The notes beneath the pieces were generated by a model. The model was not told where the DNA came from. It saw nothing but the letters and a program-made list of their open reading frames with translations, and ran no database searches. A DNA stretch of 57,823 nucleotides from RI-92 sp037384645 (lineage in GTDB: Bacteria; Pseudomonadota; Gammaproteobacteria; UBA6429; Thiohalophilaceae), in NCBI GenBank assembly GCA_037384645.1, contig JARRNT010000019.1:1-57823 (forward strand), given 5' to 3'. This document shows, in pieces, positions 1 to 8,365 of the stretch. The number at the start of each line of letters is the position of its first letter. The stretch's first letter is position 1. The position numbers and the translations under genes are program-made.

Positions 1-2
1 GT

Positions 3-284
3 GAAGATTTGTACATGCACGAACAGGTTCAGGCCTGGGCGGCGGCTCACCCTAACATCCACTATGTCCCGGTCCTGTCCGACGCCAAACCCGGGGATGC
101 CTGGCAGGGCCGCACCGTCTATGTGCATGACGCCATTTTGCAGGACTTCGACTCGCTCGCCGGCTACGAGATTTATGCCTCGGGACCGCCGGCCATGGTC
201 TATGCCGGCCGTGATGCCTTTTTGCCGCATGACCTGGATCCGAAAAGTTATTACTCGGACGCCTTTGAATTTTCCAACGACTAA
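3..284 (+). CDS. C-terminal end of a ferredoxin/flavin-type NAD(P)H reductase (CDP-6-deoxyglucoseen reductase-like), partial
   Basis: The gene enters from outside the window; the first complete codon is at position 3 and about 93 residues are visible. The segment YASGPPAMVYAGRDAF is the C-terminal GPPAM-type signature of ferredoxin-NADP reductase-like NAD-binding domains, and the tail YYSDAFEFSND is what is seen at the end of proteins annotated as CDP-6-deoxy-delta-3,4-glucoseen reductases, which usually carry a 2Fe-2S domain followed by FAD and NAD domains. Only the end of the NAD domain is present, so substrate and the iron-sulfur domain cannot be judged. Confidence 0.7.
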   Translation, partial: EDLYMHEQVQAWAAAHPNIHYVPVLSDAKPGDAWQGRTVYVHDAILQDFDSLAGYEIYASGPPAMVYAGRDAFLPHDLDPKSYYSDAFEFSND

Positions 285-339
285 ATTTCTGCACAACTTA
301 TCAGACAAGCGGCAGGCCTTACGCCAGCGCCATGCAATT

Positions 340-368
340 TTCACATTCGCCGGAATATCTTTTACAAT
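340..368 (+). promoter_or_regulatory. Predicted sigma-70 promoter upstream of the MscS-like gene
   Basis: TTCACA at 340-345 (one mismatch to the -35 consensus) and TACAAT at 363-368 (one mismatch to the -10 consensus) are separated by exactly 17 bases and lie about 40 bases upstream of the ATG at 410. A GAGGTGAA ribosome site follows. Confidence 0.55.
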
Positions 369-409
369 AGTTTCACCGGACTCAACACGCATGCTGCCTG
401 AGGTGAAAT

Positions 410-1012
410 ATGGACTTTGAAAACGGACACCTTGCCGGCCTGATTTCACACTACGGACCACCAGTATTACAATCGCTGGCCGCTGCGCTTATCGCCTGGC
501 TGGTGTTTTTCCTTATCTGCCAGGGGCTCAAACGCCTGAGCAACCGAGGCATGATTCCGGGCGATCTACGCCGGATACTAAACAGAATCGTCAAGTGGCT
601 GACCTTACTCGTGTTGTTACTGGTGATTCTCGGTCTGTTCGGTATTTCTGTCGCGAGTTTCTGGGCGGCGTTATCAGGCGTGCTCGTCCTGCTAGCCATT
701 GGTTTTGTTGCGGTCTGGAGCCTGTTAAGCAACCTGTTGTGCTCGGTACTGCTGATCATCTTTGCTCCGTTTCGCATTGATGACGTAATCGAAATCCAGG
801 ACCCGGCTTCGCCAGTGACCATGCGCGGGCGTGTAACTGATATCAATATTATGTTTACCACGCTACTTGTGATCGATGAGGATCAGGACGAATCGCTTGT
901 TCGTATACCCAATAATATTTTTTTCCAGAAATACATTCGCACCTGGCAGGGCCGAAACTCGCAATCGATCCAAAGTTACATGGCAAAGTCGCAGCAGGAT
1001 AAACAGGAATAA
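410..1012 (+). CDS. Small MscS-family mechanosensitive channel protein
   Basis: A 200-residue membrane protein. Hydrophobic segments lie at about residues 18-40, 62-82 and 84-118; the last runs into a segment ending APFRIDDVIEI, which matches the pore-lining TM3 and the start of the beta domain of MscS. The following 60 residues (GRVTDINIMFTTL, then RIPNNIFFQKYI) are the MscS beta domain, where the loop sets the protein's position on the membrane. The family acts as a tension-gated release valve in the inner membrane. The protein stops just after the beta domain, so the large C-terminal cage of E. coli MscS (286 residues) is missing; short versions like this are common. The start at 410 has a good GAGGTGAAAT ribosome site. 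Confidence 0.75.
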   Translation: MDFENGHLAGLISHYGPPVLQSLAAALIAWLVFFLICQGLKRLSNRGMIPGDLRRILNRIVKWLTLLVLLLVILGLFGISVASFWAALSGVLVLLAIGFVAVWSLLSNLLCSVLLIIFAPFRIDDVIEIQDPASPVTMRGRVTDINIMFTTLLVIDEDQDESLVRIPNNIFFQKYIRTWQGRNSQSIQSYMAKSQQDKQE

Positions 1013-1022
1013 TCTCTGCCAG

Positions 1023-1796
1023 CTAAAATGACTGGCAGCGAGGCATGGCTACCTGAATTCGTTGCATTAACTCCTGCAATGACGCGATTAACGGTCCGAC
1101 TGAACTGTTATCATCCGGGTTGAGACAGCGCTCGATTTCAATTGCCTTTTCTGTCAGCTGTGGATAGCCAAAACCACCTCCCATACCTTTCAGGTTATGA
1201 ACAATTTCGCACAGTTTTTCCCGGTCATTCTCCTGGTATGCCATTTCGATCGAGGCAAGCTGCTCAGGTAGTTTGTTGACGAATTGGCGGACTATTTCGA
1301 CAAAATCAGGGCCCTGACCCGATAATTCAGATACCAGCGGTTCGACTCCGATTTGTGGCAACACCGGCTGGTTCAGGTATTTGGCTAAGGTCTGATGCAG
1401 CTGTTGGCGTGTTACAGGCCTGGCCAGGAAATCATTACAGCCTGCCTGCAGACACTGGCGCCGATCTTCAGAAGTAGCCCTGGCGGTGAGCGCAATTACC
1501 GGGCCCTTGTAAGCATTAGCCCGAATCTGGCGCACGGCATCAAGCCCGGATAACACCGTCATTTGTATATCCATCATTATCAGGTCCGGCGCCCTATCGC
1601 TGGCGAGCCTGACGGCAACTGCACCAGTTTCCGCATGAGTGACCTGTAAACCCATGTTCTCCAGATAGAGGGATAACAGCTTCTGAATATTTCCCTTTTC
1701 TTCTGCCAGCAAGATGCGCCCCTGCAGCCTGGTGCATACTGGCTGTAGCGTTTCTTGCTTATCGTGTTGTTTAAGCTGAGCTGGATTGTGAATCAT
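1023..1796 (-). CDS. Receiver domain joined to a histidine phosphotransfer (Hpt) domain
   Basis: 257 residues. The receiver occupies about residues 25-145 (phosphoacceptor Asp in MMDIQM near residue 76) and the Hpt domain about 150-250 with the phospho-histidine in VHNLKGMGGGFGYPQL. The layout is that of the tail of a hybrid sensor kinase of the BarA type, but no kinase part precedes it: the hemY stop is only 34 bases upstream. Several receiver positions depart from the norm: the acidic pocket reads AEEKG instead of the usual VEDN, the proline after MQM is a threonine, and the conserved lysine is an arginine (FLARPV). It may relay phosphate from another kinase or be a degenerate scaffold. AGGCGGAAACG precedes the ATG, and the gene probably rides on the hemCDXY transcript. 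Confidence 0.75.
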   Translation of the reverse strand: MIHNPAQLKQHDKQETLQPVCTRLQGRILLAEEKGNIQKLLSLYLENMGLQVTHAETGAVAVRLASDRAPDLIMMDIQMTVLSGLDAVRQIRANAYKGPVIALTARATSEDRRQCLQAGCNDFLARPVTRQQLHQTLAKYLNQPVLPQIGVEPLVSELSGQGPDFVEIVRQFVNKLPEQLASIEMAYQENDREKLCEIVHNLKGMGGGFGYPQLTEKAIEIERCLNPDDNSSVGPLIASLQELMQRIQVAMPRCQSF

Positions 1797-1830
1797 CGTT
1801 TCCGCCTGCTTGTCGCCAGGGTGAGGCAGA

Positions 1831-3075
1831 TTACAGGTTTACCGCTGTCAATTGTGACTCGCCCGGGCTGATATTCAGCAGCTCATCCATCTTTTCATTT
1901 GCTGCCAGCAACAATCCCTTGTGATAACACTCCGCAGCCTCGCTTTGCTCATTAAGCTGTTCCAGCAACTGACCCAGTTCCTTATAGGTATCCGATTGTG
2001 GCTTGATACCAAGGCTGGCATTCAGATAAGAGCGCGCCTTGCCCCATAGCTTGTTGTGTTTACACAAACGTCCCAGGGTGAGTAACAGGACAGGATTGTT
2101 TTCATGGCCCTTGAGCCAGGCCTCGGCAGTCGCGAGCTGACGATCAGCATCACTGGCTTCAATCAGGCCGTATATATAAACCAGATCCACGTCCCATTGC
2201 TTTTTCAGCGACTCTCGCAATAACTGTTCGGCATCGTCACTGGCCCCGAGCGCCAGCAGGCAGCGTACGTAATGGCGCACCATGTCCAGATCATGGCGCA
2301 GATTTTTCGGAATTTTTTGCCAGCTACCCCGCAGTACATCGAGCTTGCCTTGTTGTGTTGCCATGGTCAGTAATTCCCTGTGCACCAGTTGCTCCAGCTG
2401 CAACAGGTTTGCCGGGCTCAGCACATTCTGCTTGCGCAGGTCTGGAATCAACTCGCGCAGGTCACCCCAGCTGCGGAGCAACTGATAAATACGTGCTAGC
2501 AGATACAGTACATGAGGATGCTTGGGCGAAGCCCGGTGCAATTGCATCAGGGTGGCAAGAGATTGTTCGAGCTGGCCGTGCACCAGCTGCAGTTCTGCCT
2601 GGGTTAATTGTACGGCGAAACCCGCATCGTGCATACTTTCGTGGGCAAGAGCCAGGTAGTCATCGCGTCGTTGCGGCGCATTTTGTTTCTGCGCAGCCCG
2701 TGCAGCTGACAGATAGTTGAGCAGAGGGATATCGCTATCACGCGCATGGCGTAGCAAGTAACGTTCCGCCTGTGCCCAGTTTCCCTGTGCCAGCTCAATC
2801 AGGCCACGGTCCATATCGCGGCGCGCACGTTGCCTGCGCTGGCGGGCACGCCAGGCGCGTAGCGCTGCCGGCATATTCCAGCTATTAATGATCACACGTA
2901 GGATAAAGTAGGTCAGCAGCAGGCCGGCAATTTCCAGAATGATGAACAACGCAAGGCTCATTTCGACTGACTTGTAGCCGCGCGCAATCAATACATAACC
3001 ACTGTCCTGATATGCCCACAGTCCGATAACAACGGCGAAAATCAGAACCAACAATGTACCAAACAACCATTTCAT
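1831..3075 (-). CDS. hemY: HemY, membrane-anchored TPR protein of the heme-biosynthesis operon
   Basis: 414 residues with the ATG at 3075, preceded by GGGCGGTGAAG; a longer in-frame start would run back into hemX. Two N-terminal membrane segments (about residues 3-22 and 40-62) are followed by a positively charged loop rich in ARxRR, then helical repeats including the patterns NPVLLLTLGRLC and SDTYKELGQLLEQL, which are tetratricopeptide-like. This is the proteobacterial HemY family (not the oxygen-dependent protoporphyrinogen oxidase also called HemY in Bacillus). Its role is still uncertain; it is linked to porphyrin homeostasis by its fixed position after hemX. Sixteen bases separate it from hemX. 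Confidence 0.88.
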   Translation of the reverse strand: MKWLFGTLLVLIFAVVIGLWAYQDSGYVLIARGYKSVEMSLALFIILEIAGLLLTYFILRVIINSWNMPAALRAWRARQRRQRARRDMDRGLIELAQGNWAQAERYLLRHARDSDIPLLNYLSAARAAQKQNAPQRRDDYLALAHESMHDAGFAVQLTQAELQLVHGQLEQSLATLMQLHRASPKHPHVLYLLARIYQLLRSWGDLRELIPDLRKQNVLSPANLLQLEQLVHRELLTMATQQGKLDVLRGSWQKIPKNLRHDLDMVRHYVRCLLALGASDDAEQLLRESLKKQWDVDLVYIYGLIEASDADRQLATAEAWLKGHENNPVLLLTLGRLCKHNKLWGKARSYLNASLGIKPQSDTYKELGQLLEQLNEQSEAAECYHKGLLLAANEKMDELLNISPGESQLTAVNL

Positions 3076-3091
3076 CGCTTCACCGCCCGGC

Positions 3092-4177
3092 CTAATTTGA
3101 TTCCGCGTCTGCTTTCTGTTGCTGGCGATATTCCTCCAGCAAATGATAGGGCTTGCTGATGTCAGGCAGGGCGGGCGCAATATCGCTTGCCTGTAGTTTC
3201 TTCAGTGTTGCAATGGCTGCCTGTGTCGGCGCGGCCTCTGGATCAAAATATTTTTCGATCCAGTGAATGGCAGTAGTAAGGCGTTCCTTGAACACACTTG
3301 CATGCCCGGTGAGCATGGCAAGCCGCGCCTGTTCTATCTGCAGGCGCAGATTCTCGATCAGGAAAAATCGCTGCTGCGGTGGCAACAGTGGCTCTACCGG
3401 CTGCGCATGATCACGAATGATAATCAGACTTTTTAAGTCACTCCAGATGGCGGCGGGTAATTGTGACCAGCTCTTGATCTGGCGGGTTGCAGCCTTTTGT
3501 TTCTGCTGCTGCTCAATCCGCTTACGCGGTTCAGGTGTATTCAGTGGCAGCGTCTTGATGTCCTTGGCCAGGGCGCTCAGGGTCAGGGACATCCCGGCCA
3601 GGTCAACCTGCGGCACCGCTTTGAGCGCCTGTACCGATTCGGCAATCGATTTGCGTACACTGATCAGCCCCGGGTCGCCGGTTTCATGCAGGCGATCATC
3701 GGCGGTTTGCAGAGCAACGATCGAGGTATTCACATCGCGATCAAACAGCAGACGATAATTGGCCAGCTGTAACAGGTATTCCGCCTCCATCACCAGCCAG
3801 TCTTTGCGTAGAAACTGGTTCTTGTTGCGCAAGGACTGGATATCATTGGCCAGGTCGGCCTGCTGCTTGCTAAGCGACTGCAGGCTTTCATCCAGGTTTG
3901 ATTTGAGATCGTCGTTTTCCTGTTGCAGCTGGGCCTGTTGATCGCTCAGCTTGTCCAGCCGGGCCATCTGTTTCTTATAAAATTGCAGGCCGTAGTACCC
4001 CGCCGCGCCTGCACCGGCCAGCACGAGCAGCAGGATCAGCATTAAATACTGCGCCGTGTGCCGTTTTTTGGATCTGGCTGCCGATGGTTTGTTGGCAGGT
4101 GTCGATTTCGCTGCCTGCTTTTCCGGTTTTGCCGGTTTTGCTTCGGTGGCATCTGCCTGTTTATCTTGCTCCGTCAC
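3092..4177 (-). CDS. hemX: HemX, uroporphyrinogen-III C-methyltransferase-like membrane protein
   Basis: 361 residues. A lysine/alanine-rich cytoplasmic start (about residues 1-38) leads to one membrane segment, YLMLILLLVLAGAGAAGYYG (about 44-63), and then a coiled-coil stretch rich in Gln, Leu and Asp (about 68-125). The C-terminal domain includes DWLVMEAEYLLQLANYRL, a hallmark of the proteobacterial HemX family. The name suggests a siroheme methyltransferase, but the family lacks that enzyme's signature and is better regarded as a structural or accessory protein of the hem operon. The start overlaps the hemD stop by four bases (ATGA), which points to translational coupling. Confidence 0.9.
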   Translation of the reverse strand: MTEQDKQADATEAKPAKPEKQAAKSTPANKPSAARSKKRHTAQYLMLILLLVLAGAGAAGYYGLQFYKKQMARLDKLSDQQAQLQQENDDLKSNLDESLQSLSKQQADLANDIQSLRNKNQFLRKDWLVMEAEYLLQLANYRLLFDRDVNTSIVALQTADDRLHETGDPGLISVRKSIAESVQALKAVPQVDLAGMSLTLSALAKDIKTLPLNTPEPRKRIEQQQKQKAATRQIKSWSQLPAAIWSDLKSLIIIRDHAQPVEPLLPPQQRFFLIENLRLQIEQARLAMLTGHASVFKERLTTAIHWIEKYFDPEAAPTQAAIATLKKLQASDIAPALPDISKPYHLLEEYRQQQKADAESN

Positions 4178-4935
4178 GCCCGTTCCGTACCTTTTTGTTG
4201 ATTAACCCAGTCCTGCAATGCCGTTAGCAGGGCTTCATCTCCTGGTTTTGCACTGACAACTGGTTTAAGTGTAAACCCTAGCTCGCGCGCGCGCCCAGCA
4301 ATCCGTTGATGGAATACCAGCATGGGTTTTGTCCATAACGCGTCGCCCCCGGGCAGGCGGGCTAAGCGGGCAAGGTTCTCCAGCGCCTCGCCACTGGTCA
4401 CCGTGATGACGTCGGCGCGCAACGCGGTTTCCAGATCCTCCGCCCGCCAATGCGGACACACCCGCCGATAGACCTCCAGGTAACGGACCGCCGCACCTCG
4501 TGCCCGCATCTGTGTTGCCAGGGTCTCCCGGCCACCCTGCCCACGTACAATCAGGACCTTTTTGCCGGTCAACTCCTGAATCTCAGGTAAAGCCAGGAAT
4601 CCCTCGCTATCGGCACGCGTGGGCAACAGGTCTGCCCGAATACCGGACGCGGCCAGACATTGCGCGGTGGCCCGGCCGATGGCCCCAATCAGCAGCGCAG
4701 CGGGCAGCGGCCCCAGTACATTCAGGCCATGTTCTACCGCGTTGGCGCTGACAAAGATCAAAATATCCATTTCGCGCAAATTCGGTATGGCCGATGGAGC
4801 TCGTGGCTGGATCTCCAGCAGCGGCAGGGCCACCGCCTTACCGCCCAGGCGTAAAATCGCCTCGCTGAGGTGCTGGGCCTGGGCCGCCGGCCGCGTCACC
4901 AGCACACTCAGGCCCTGCAGCTCAACTTCGGGCAT
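4174..4935 (-). CDS. hemD: Uroporphyrinogen-III synthase
   Basis: 253 residues, the usual size. HemD closes hydroxymethylbilane into uroporphyrinogen III while inverting ring D, the branch-point precursor of heme, siroheme and cobalamin. The sequence has the typical start GLSVLVTRPAAQAQ, two alternating Rossmann-like domains, IFVSANAVEHGLNVLGP in the first domain and KVLIVRGQGGRETLA followed by VITVTSGEALENL in the second. Its start lies inside the end of hemC (14-base overlap), so it is translated from the hemC message. The family is poorly conserved; position between hemC and hemX makes the call firm. Confidence 0.92.
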   Translation of the reverse strand: MPEVELQGLSVLVTRPAAQAQHLSEAILRLGGKAVALPLLEIQPRAPSAIPNLREMDILIFVSANAVEHGLNVLGPLPAALLIGAIGRATAQCLAASGIRADLLPTRADSEGFLALPEIQELTGKKVLIVRGQGGRETLATQMRARGAAVRYLEVYRRVCPHWRAEDLETALRADVITVTSGEALENLARLARLPGGDALWTKPMLVFHQRIAGRARELGFTLKPVVSAKPGDEALLTALQDWVNQQKGTERA

Positions 4936-5854
4936 ATAGGGCTTCCAGGATGCGATCTGCCCCCCGACTCAGCAAATCTTCGGCCAGGACCACGCCCAAT
5001 TCTTCCGCATTCTCCGGCGGGCCGGCAATCTCACCGTGGACGATCTGGCTGCCATCCGGCTCCCCGACCAGGCCACGCAGCAGCAACACCCCGTGTTCGA
5101 GCACGGCAAACCCGGCAATGGGTACCTGGCAGCCACCCTGCAGCCGGGCATTCATGGCGCGCTCGGCAGCCACCCGGGTCGCGGTGACCTGGTGATGCAG
5201 GGGTGCAATCAGCTCATTCACGCGTGCGTCATCGTGGCGACACTCGATACCTACCGCGCCCTGGCCAATGGCCGGCAGACTGACTTCCGGGGCCAGAGCT
5301 TCACGAATGCGATCCTCGAAGCCCAGGCGCTTGAGGCCTGCCGCGGCGAGAATAATCGCGTCGTACTGACCGTCATCGAGCTTTTGCAGACGGGTATTCA
5401 CGTTGCCGCGCAAATCCCGGATCACCAAATCCGGGCGCTGTGCCCGTAACTGGCACTGGCGACGCAGGCTGGAGGTGCCGACGCAGGCCCCCTGGGGCAG
5501 CTCTGCAAATCCGGGCAGGGCGTTGGACACAAAGGCATCACGCGGGTCTTCGCGCGGACAAATGACCGGCAAGTGCAGCCCGGGGGGCAGTTCCACCGGG
5601 ACATCCTTCATGGAGTGCACGGCAATGTCCGCTTCACCTGCCAGCAGTCCCTGTTCCAGCTCCTTCACAAACAGGCCCTTGCCGCCGACCTTGGCCAGGG
5701 GCGTATCCAGGATTTTGTCACCCTGAGTGGTCATTTTGACCAGTTCCACGTTCAGCCCGGGATGGGCCTGGGTCAGCATGCTGGCAACATATTCGGCCTG
5801 CCACAGGGCCAGCTGGCTTTTACGGGTTGCGATACGCAGGACAGAATTTTTCAT
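4922..5854 (-). CDS. hemC: Hydroxymethylbilane synthase (porphobilinogen deaminase)
   Basis: 310 residues. HemC polymerises four porphobilinogens to hydroxymethylbilane in the cytoplasm. Visible motifs: LRIATRKSQLALWQAEYV at the N-terminus, KVGGKGLFVKELEQGL, HSMKDVPVELPPGL, GTSSLRRQCQL, and NARLQGGCQVPIA, which carries the cysteine that binds the dipyrromethane cofactor. Family alignments favour the ATG at 5854; in-frame ATGs at 5869 and 5893 exist and no candidate has a strong ribosome site. A TATACT hexamer on the minus strand at 5907-5912 could be the -10 of the operon promoter. First gene of hemCDXY. Confidence 0.93.
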   Translation of the reverse strand: MKNSVLRIATRKSQLALWQAEYVASMLTQAHPGLNVELVKMTTQGDKILDTPLAKVGGKGLFVKELEQGLLAGEADIAVHSMKDVPVELPPGLHLPVICPREDPRDAFVSNALPGFAELPQGACVGTSSLRRQCQLRAQRPDLVIRDLRGNVNTRLQKLDDGQYDAIILAAAGLKRLGFEDRIREALAPEVSLPAIGQGAVGIECRHDDARVNELIAPLHHQVTATRVAAERAMNARLQGGCQVPIAGFAVLEHGVLLLRGLVGEPDGSQIVHGEIAGPPENAEELGVVLAEDLLSRGADRILEALYARS

Positions 5855-5945
5855 AGGCGTTTGGGCCATTTCGGTATAGTATTTTTCAGGCATTACGGGT
5901 CATAACAGTATAAGCGCCCTATAATACACCAATTTTTCTGGAACA

Positions 5946-6488
5946 ATGTTCATGATATTAGCTAAGCGTTTGTTTGCATTATTTTTTCTGCTGACTCTGG
6001 GCACAGGCCTGGGGCTCAATACACTCGCCTACGGCAACGATGACGAAGGCCTGCCACCGGTGACGATTGTCCAGGCCAATAACCTGCAGGCCGACGGGCA
6101 GCTGGCCCGGCAGCGCCACGTGCCCATCCTGATCATGTTCGCCCAACACGGCTGCGAATGGTGTCATTACGTGGAAGAAGACCAGCTCAAACCCATGCTG
6201 CGAAATGCGGATTATCGTGCCCAGGTCATTATCCGCCAGGTAATGCTCGATGACATGAGCGACATTACCGATTTTGATGGCCACACTACCAGCGCCAATC
6301 AGCTCGCTTCACGTTACAACGCCAGCCTGACTCCCACGGTCATTTTTGTTGACGGCAACGGCAAGCAACTGGTGCCCAGCCTCGTGGGCGTAAGCAATAC
6401 CGAGCTTTACGGCGGTGACCTGGATAATAACCTGGCGAAATCCGAACAAATCATCCGCCAGCAACTGGCAGCCCTGAACATCAAATAG
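5946..6488 (+). CDS. Exported thioredoxin-fold protein
   Basis: 180 residues. An N-terminal signal peptide (hydrophobic RLFALFFLLTLGTGLGL, ending near ALAYGN) targets it to the periplasm. The mature part has a thioredoxin fold with the redox pair in CEWCHYVEEDQL and the cis-proline region LTPTVIFVDGNGKQL. Such proteins (thioredoxin_2 / SoxW-like) reduce or protect periplasmic thiols; the partner is not evident from the neighbours hemC and algR. It is transcribed away from hemC; TATAAT at 5920-5925 is a possible -10 but no good -35 accompanies it. Confidence 0.75.
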   Translation: MFMILAKRLFALFFLLTLGTGLGLNTLAYGNDDEGLPPVTIVQANNLQADGQLARQRHVPILIMFAQHGCEWCHYVEEDQLKPMLRNADYRAQVIIRQVMLDDMSDITDFDGHTTSANQLASRYNASLTPTVIFVDGNGKQLVPSLVGVSNTELYGGDLDNNLAKSEQIIRQQLAALNIK

Positions 6489-6504
6489 GACCGGGTTCGC
6501 GCCC

Positions 6505-7239
6505 TCACAAGGCCTTCATGACCTTGCGCACGTTGGGCAGGTGACGCCGACTGACCTCCAGGGTTTCCTGCACATCGCGCAGCTTCAGCCGATGACCACC
6601 ACCCCGCTCCTTCTCCAGCGAGGCGATATAGCGCAATGCCACCAGCGCATTGCGATGAACACGCAAAAACTCGCCGGGAAATTCCTCCTCCAACGACTTG
6701 AGGGATTCTTCAATCAAGACCGTTCCCTGGCCATAACGTACGGTCACGTATTTATGTTCGGCCTGCAGGTAGCGAATATCATCGATCGGGATCAGGCGCA
6801 ACTCGCCGCCAAGTCGGGCGCTGATGTGCTGGCGCTGATCGGCCTCATCCACACCTCGACCCAGCTCCTGCATTTGCACACGCGTCAACCGCTTCGCCGC
6901 ACCCAGGGCACTTTCCAGGCGATCCCTGCGTATCGGTTTGAGCAGGTAGTCCACGGCGTGGGTTTCAAAAGCAGGGATCGCGTAATCGTCATAGGCCGTG
7001 GTGAAAATAATGGCGGGTGGGGTAGACAGTTTGTTGATATGGTGCGCGACCTCAATGCCACTCATACCCGGCATGCGAATATCCAGTAACACCACGTCCG
7101 GCTGGTGCTGCTGGCACAGGCTCAATGCCTGTTGCCCATTGCCGGCCTCCGCCACGACCGTGCCTCTGCCCAGCTCATCGATGACACTGTGCAGACGCTG
7201 GCGGGCCAGCGGTTCGTCATCAATTATCAGTATCTTCAT
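6505..7239 (-). CDS. algR: LytTR-family response regulator, AlgR-like
   Basis: 244 residues. Receiver domain at about 1-120 (acidic pair in IIDDEPLAR, phosphoacceptor in DVVLLDIRMPGMSG, conserved lysine in LLKPIRRDRL), then a LytTR DNA-binding domain at about 140-240 (IRYLQAEHKYVTV, FLRVHRNALVAL). In Pseudomonas AlgR controls alginate and type IV pilus genes; the same gene order argH-algZ-algR-hemC is found there, so orthology is likely although the regulon here is unknown. The start overlaps the algZ stop by 20 bases, and the two are cotranscribed. Confidence 0.88.
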   Translation of the reverse strand: MKILIIDDEPLARQRLHSVIDELGRGTVVAEAGNGQQALSLCQQHQPDVVLLDIRMPGMSGIEVAHHINKLSTPPAIIFTTAYDDYAIPAFETHAVDYLLKPIRRDRLESALGAAKRLTRVQMQELGRGVDEADQRQHISARLGGELRLIPIDDIRYLQAEHKYVTVRYGQGTVLIEESLKSLEEEFPGEFLRVHRNALVALRYIASLEKERGGGHRLKLRDVQETLEVSRRHLPNVRKVMKAL

Positions 7240-8275
7240 CGTCGAGTTTATTCCGGTAGGGCCAGTTTAAGCTGACTGTGAAATCTTCATTTTCCTGGTG
7301 AATCGCCATGCCACCCCGCGCCCCGTAAAGGGTGGTCAGGCGTGCCCGGATATTCTCCTGGGCGATCTGGTTGCCCTTGCTTGCCCCTTTGTTAACGGCC
7401 ACTGGATTCGTGATCTCAAGATGCAATTGTTTGCCCTCTTGTCTGCCCCGGATCCGGATGGTGCCACCTTCTACCCGTGGTTCTATCCCATGGTAAATGG
7501 CATTTTCCAGTAATGGCTGGATCAGCAGGGGTGGCAGCAAGGCATCACCCGGCAAGCTTTCAATTTCCCACTCTACTTTCAGTCGATCCCCCAGGCGCAG
7601 GCCTTCGATTTCCAGGTAGCGACGACACAGGGTCAGCTCCTCGGTCAGGCTGTGAAACTGGCGTGCATCGCGTAGACTGGCACGAAACAGGTCGGCCAGA
7701 TCCTCCACCGCCGTCTCGGCCTGTTCCGGCGATGTCCGGGTCAGACTGGCAATAGTATTCATGCTGTTAAACAGAAAATGTGGCCGAATCCGCGATTGCA
7801 GGGATTGCAGGCGGGCTTCCGCCTCGGCCCGGACATTGCGTTGCCACTGGTGCGTCACGTAGAAATAGCGCAGGATGGGACCGGTGATCAAAAAGCTGAT
7901 TGCGAGGTTACGCAGCACGAATGACCAATGTGCCATGCTATGCCGGCCGGGGTACACATACCAGTACGCCACCTCACTGATCAACCAGACTACCAGTAAC
8001 ACCGAGGTATAACTCATGGTTGCCACTATCGTGTCAGACAGGTGGCAAATGACGCGCCGCAGCAGGCATAACACCGCGCTACTGACCAGGGTGCACCATT
8101 GTACAAACAGGGAAATCAGCCCCAACTGTAACCAGCGACCCTCTGCCGGTAAATCGCTGGGGCTTAGTACCACCACGAAGGCGAACAACTGGGCAATCAC
8201 CACGACCAGAAATACCATGCGCAAACCGCAAAAGTTCGGCAGGAAGCAATCATTGTCTGAAGTGGTATTGGCCAT
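7220..8275 (-). CDS. algZ: Sensor histidine kinase of the LytS/AlgZ (FimS) type
   Basis: 351 residues from the ATG at 8275; the open frame continues further but then runs antisense into argH, so the shorter start is used. About four membrane segments fill residues 20-150. The kinase part has the family-specific phosphoacceptor sequence RIRPHFLFNSMNTIASL, then the ATP-binding N box in LIQPLLENAIYHGIEPR. AlgZ pairs with AlgR, encoded just downstream with overlapping frames. The kinase belongs to the His_kinase/HATPase_c_5 class, whose members often have atypical phosphorylation; activity is assumed, not shown. Confidence 0.85.
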   Translation of the reverse strand: MANTTSDNDCFLPNFCGLRMVFLVVVIAQLFAFVVVLSPSDLPAEGRWLQLGLISLFVQWCTLVSSAVLCLLRRVICHLSDTIVATMSYTSVLLVVWLISEVAYWYVYPGRHSMAHWSFVLRNLAISFLITGPILRYFYVTHQWQRNVRAEAEARLQSLQSRIRPHFLFNSMNTIASLTRTSPEQAETAVEDLADLFRASLRDARQFHSLTEELTLCRRYLEIEGLRLGDRLKVEWEIESLPGDALLPPLLIQPLLENAIYHGIEPRVEGGTIRIRGRQEGKQLHLEITNPVAVNKGASKGNQIAQENIRARLTTLYGARGGMAIHQENEDFTVSLNWPYRNKLDDEDTDN

Positions 8276-8365
8276 AGTGGTTAAAGTCGCGGATCCCGCT
8301 GCAAATGACTGATTAACAAGTGTATCATCCCCATACTTATATATAGTTATCGGTAATATCCCAAA

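Noticed and set aside
5898..5930. Sigma-70 promoter for the thioredoxin gene at TATAAT 5920-5925
   Set aside because: No acceptable -35 hexamer at 16-18 bases, so it was not listed as a promoter.
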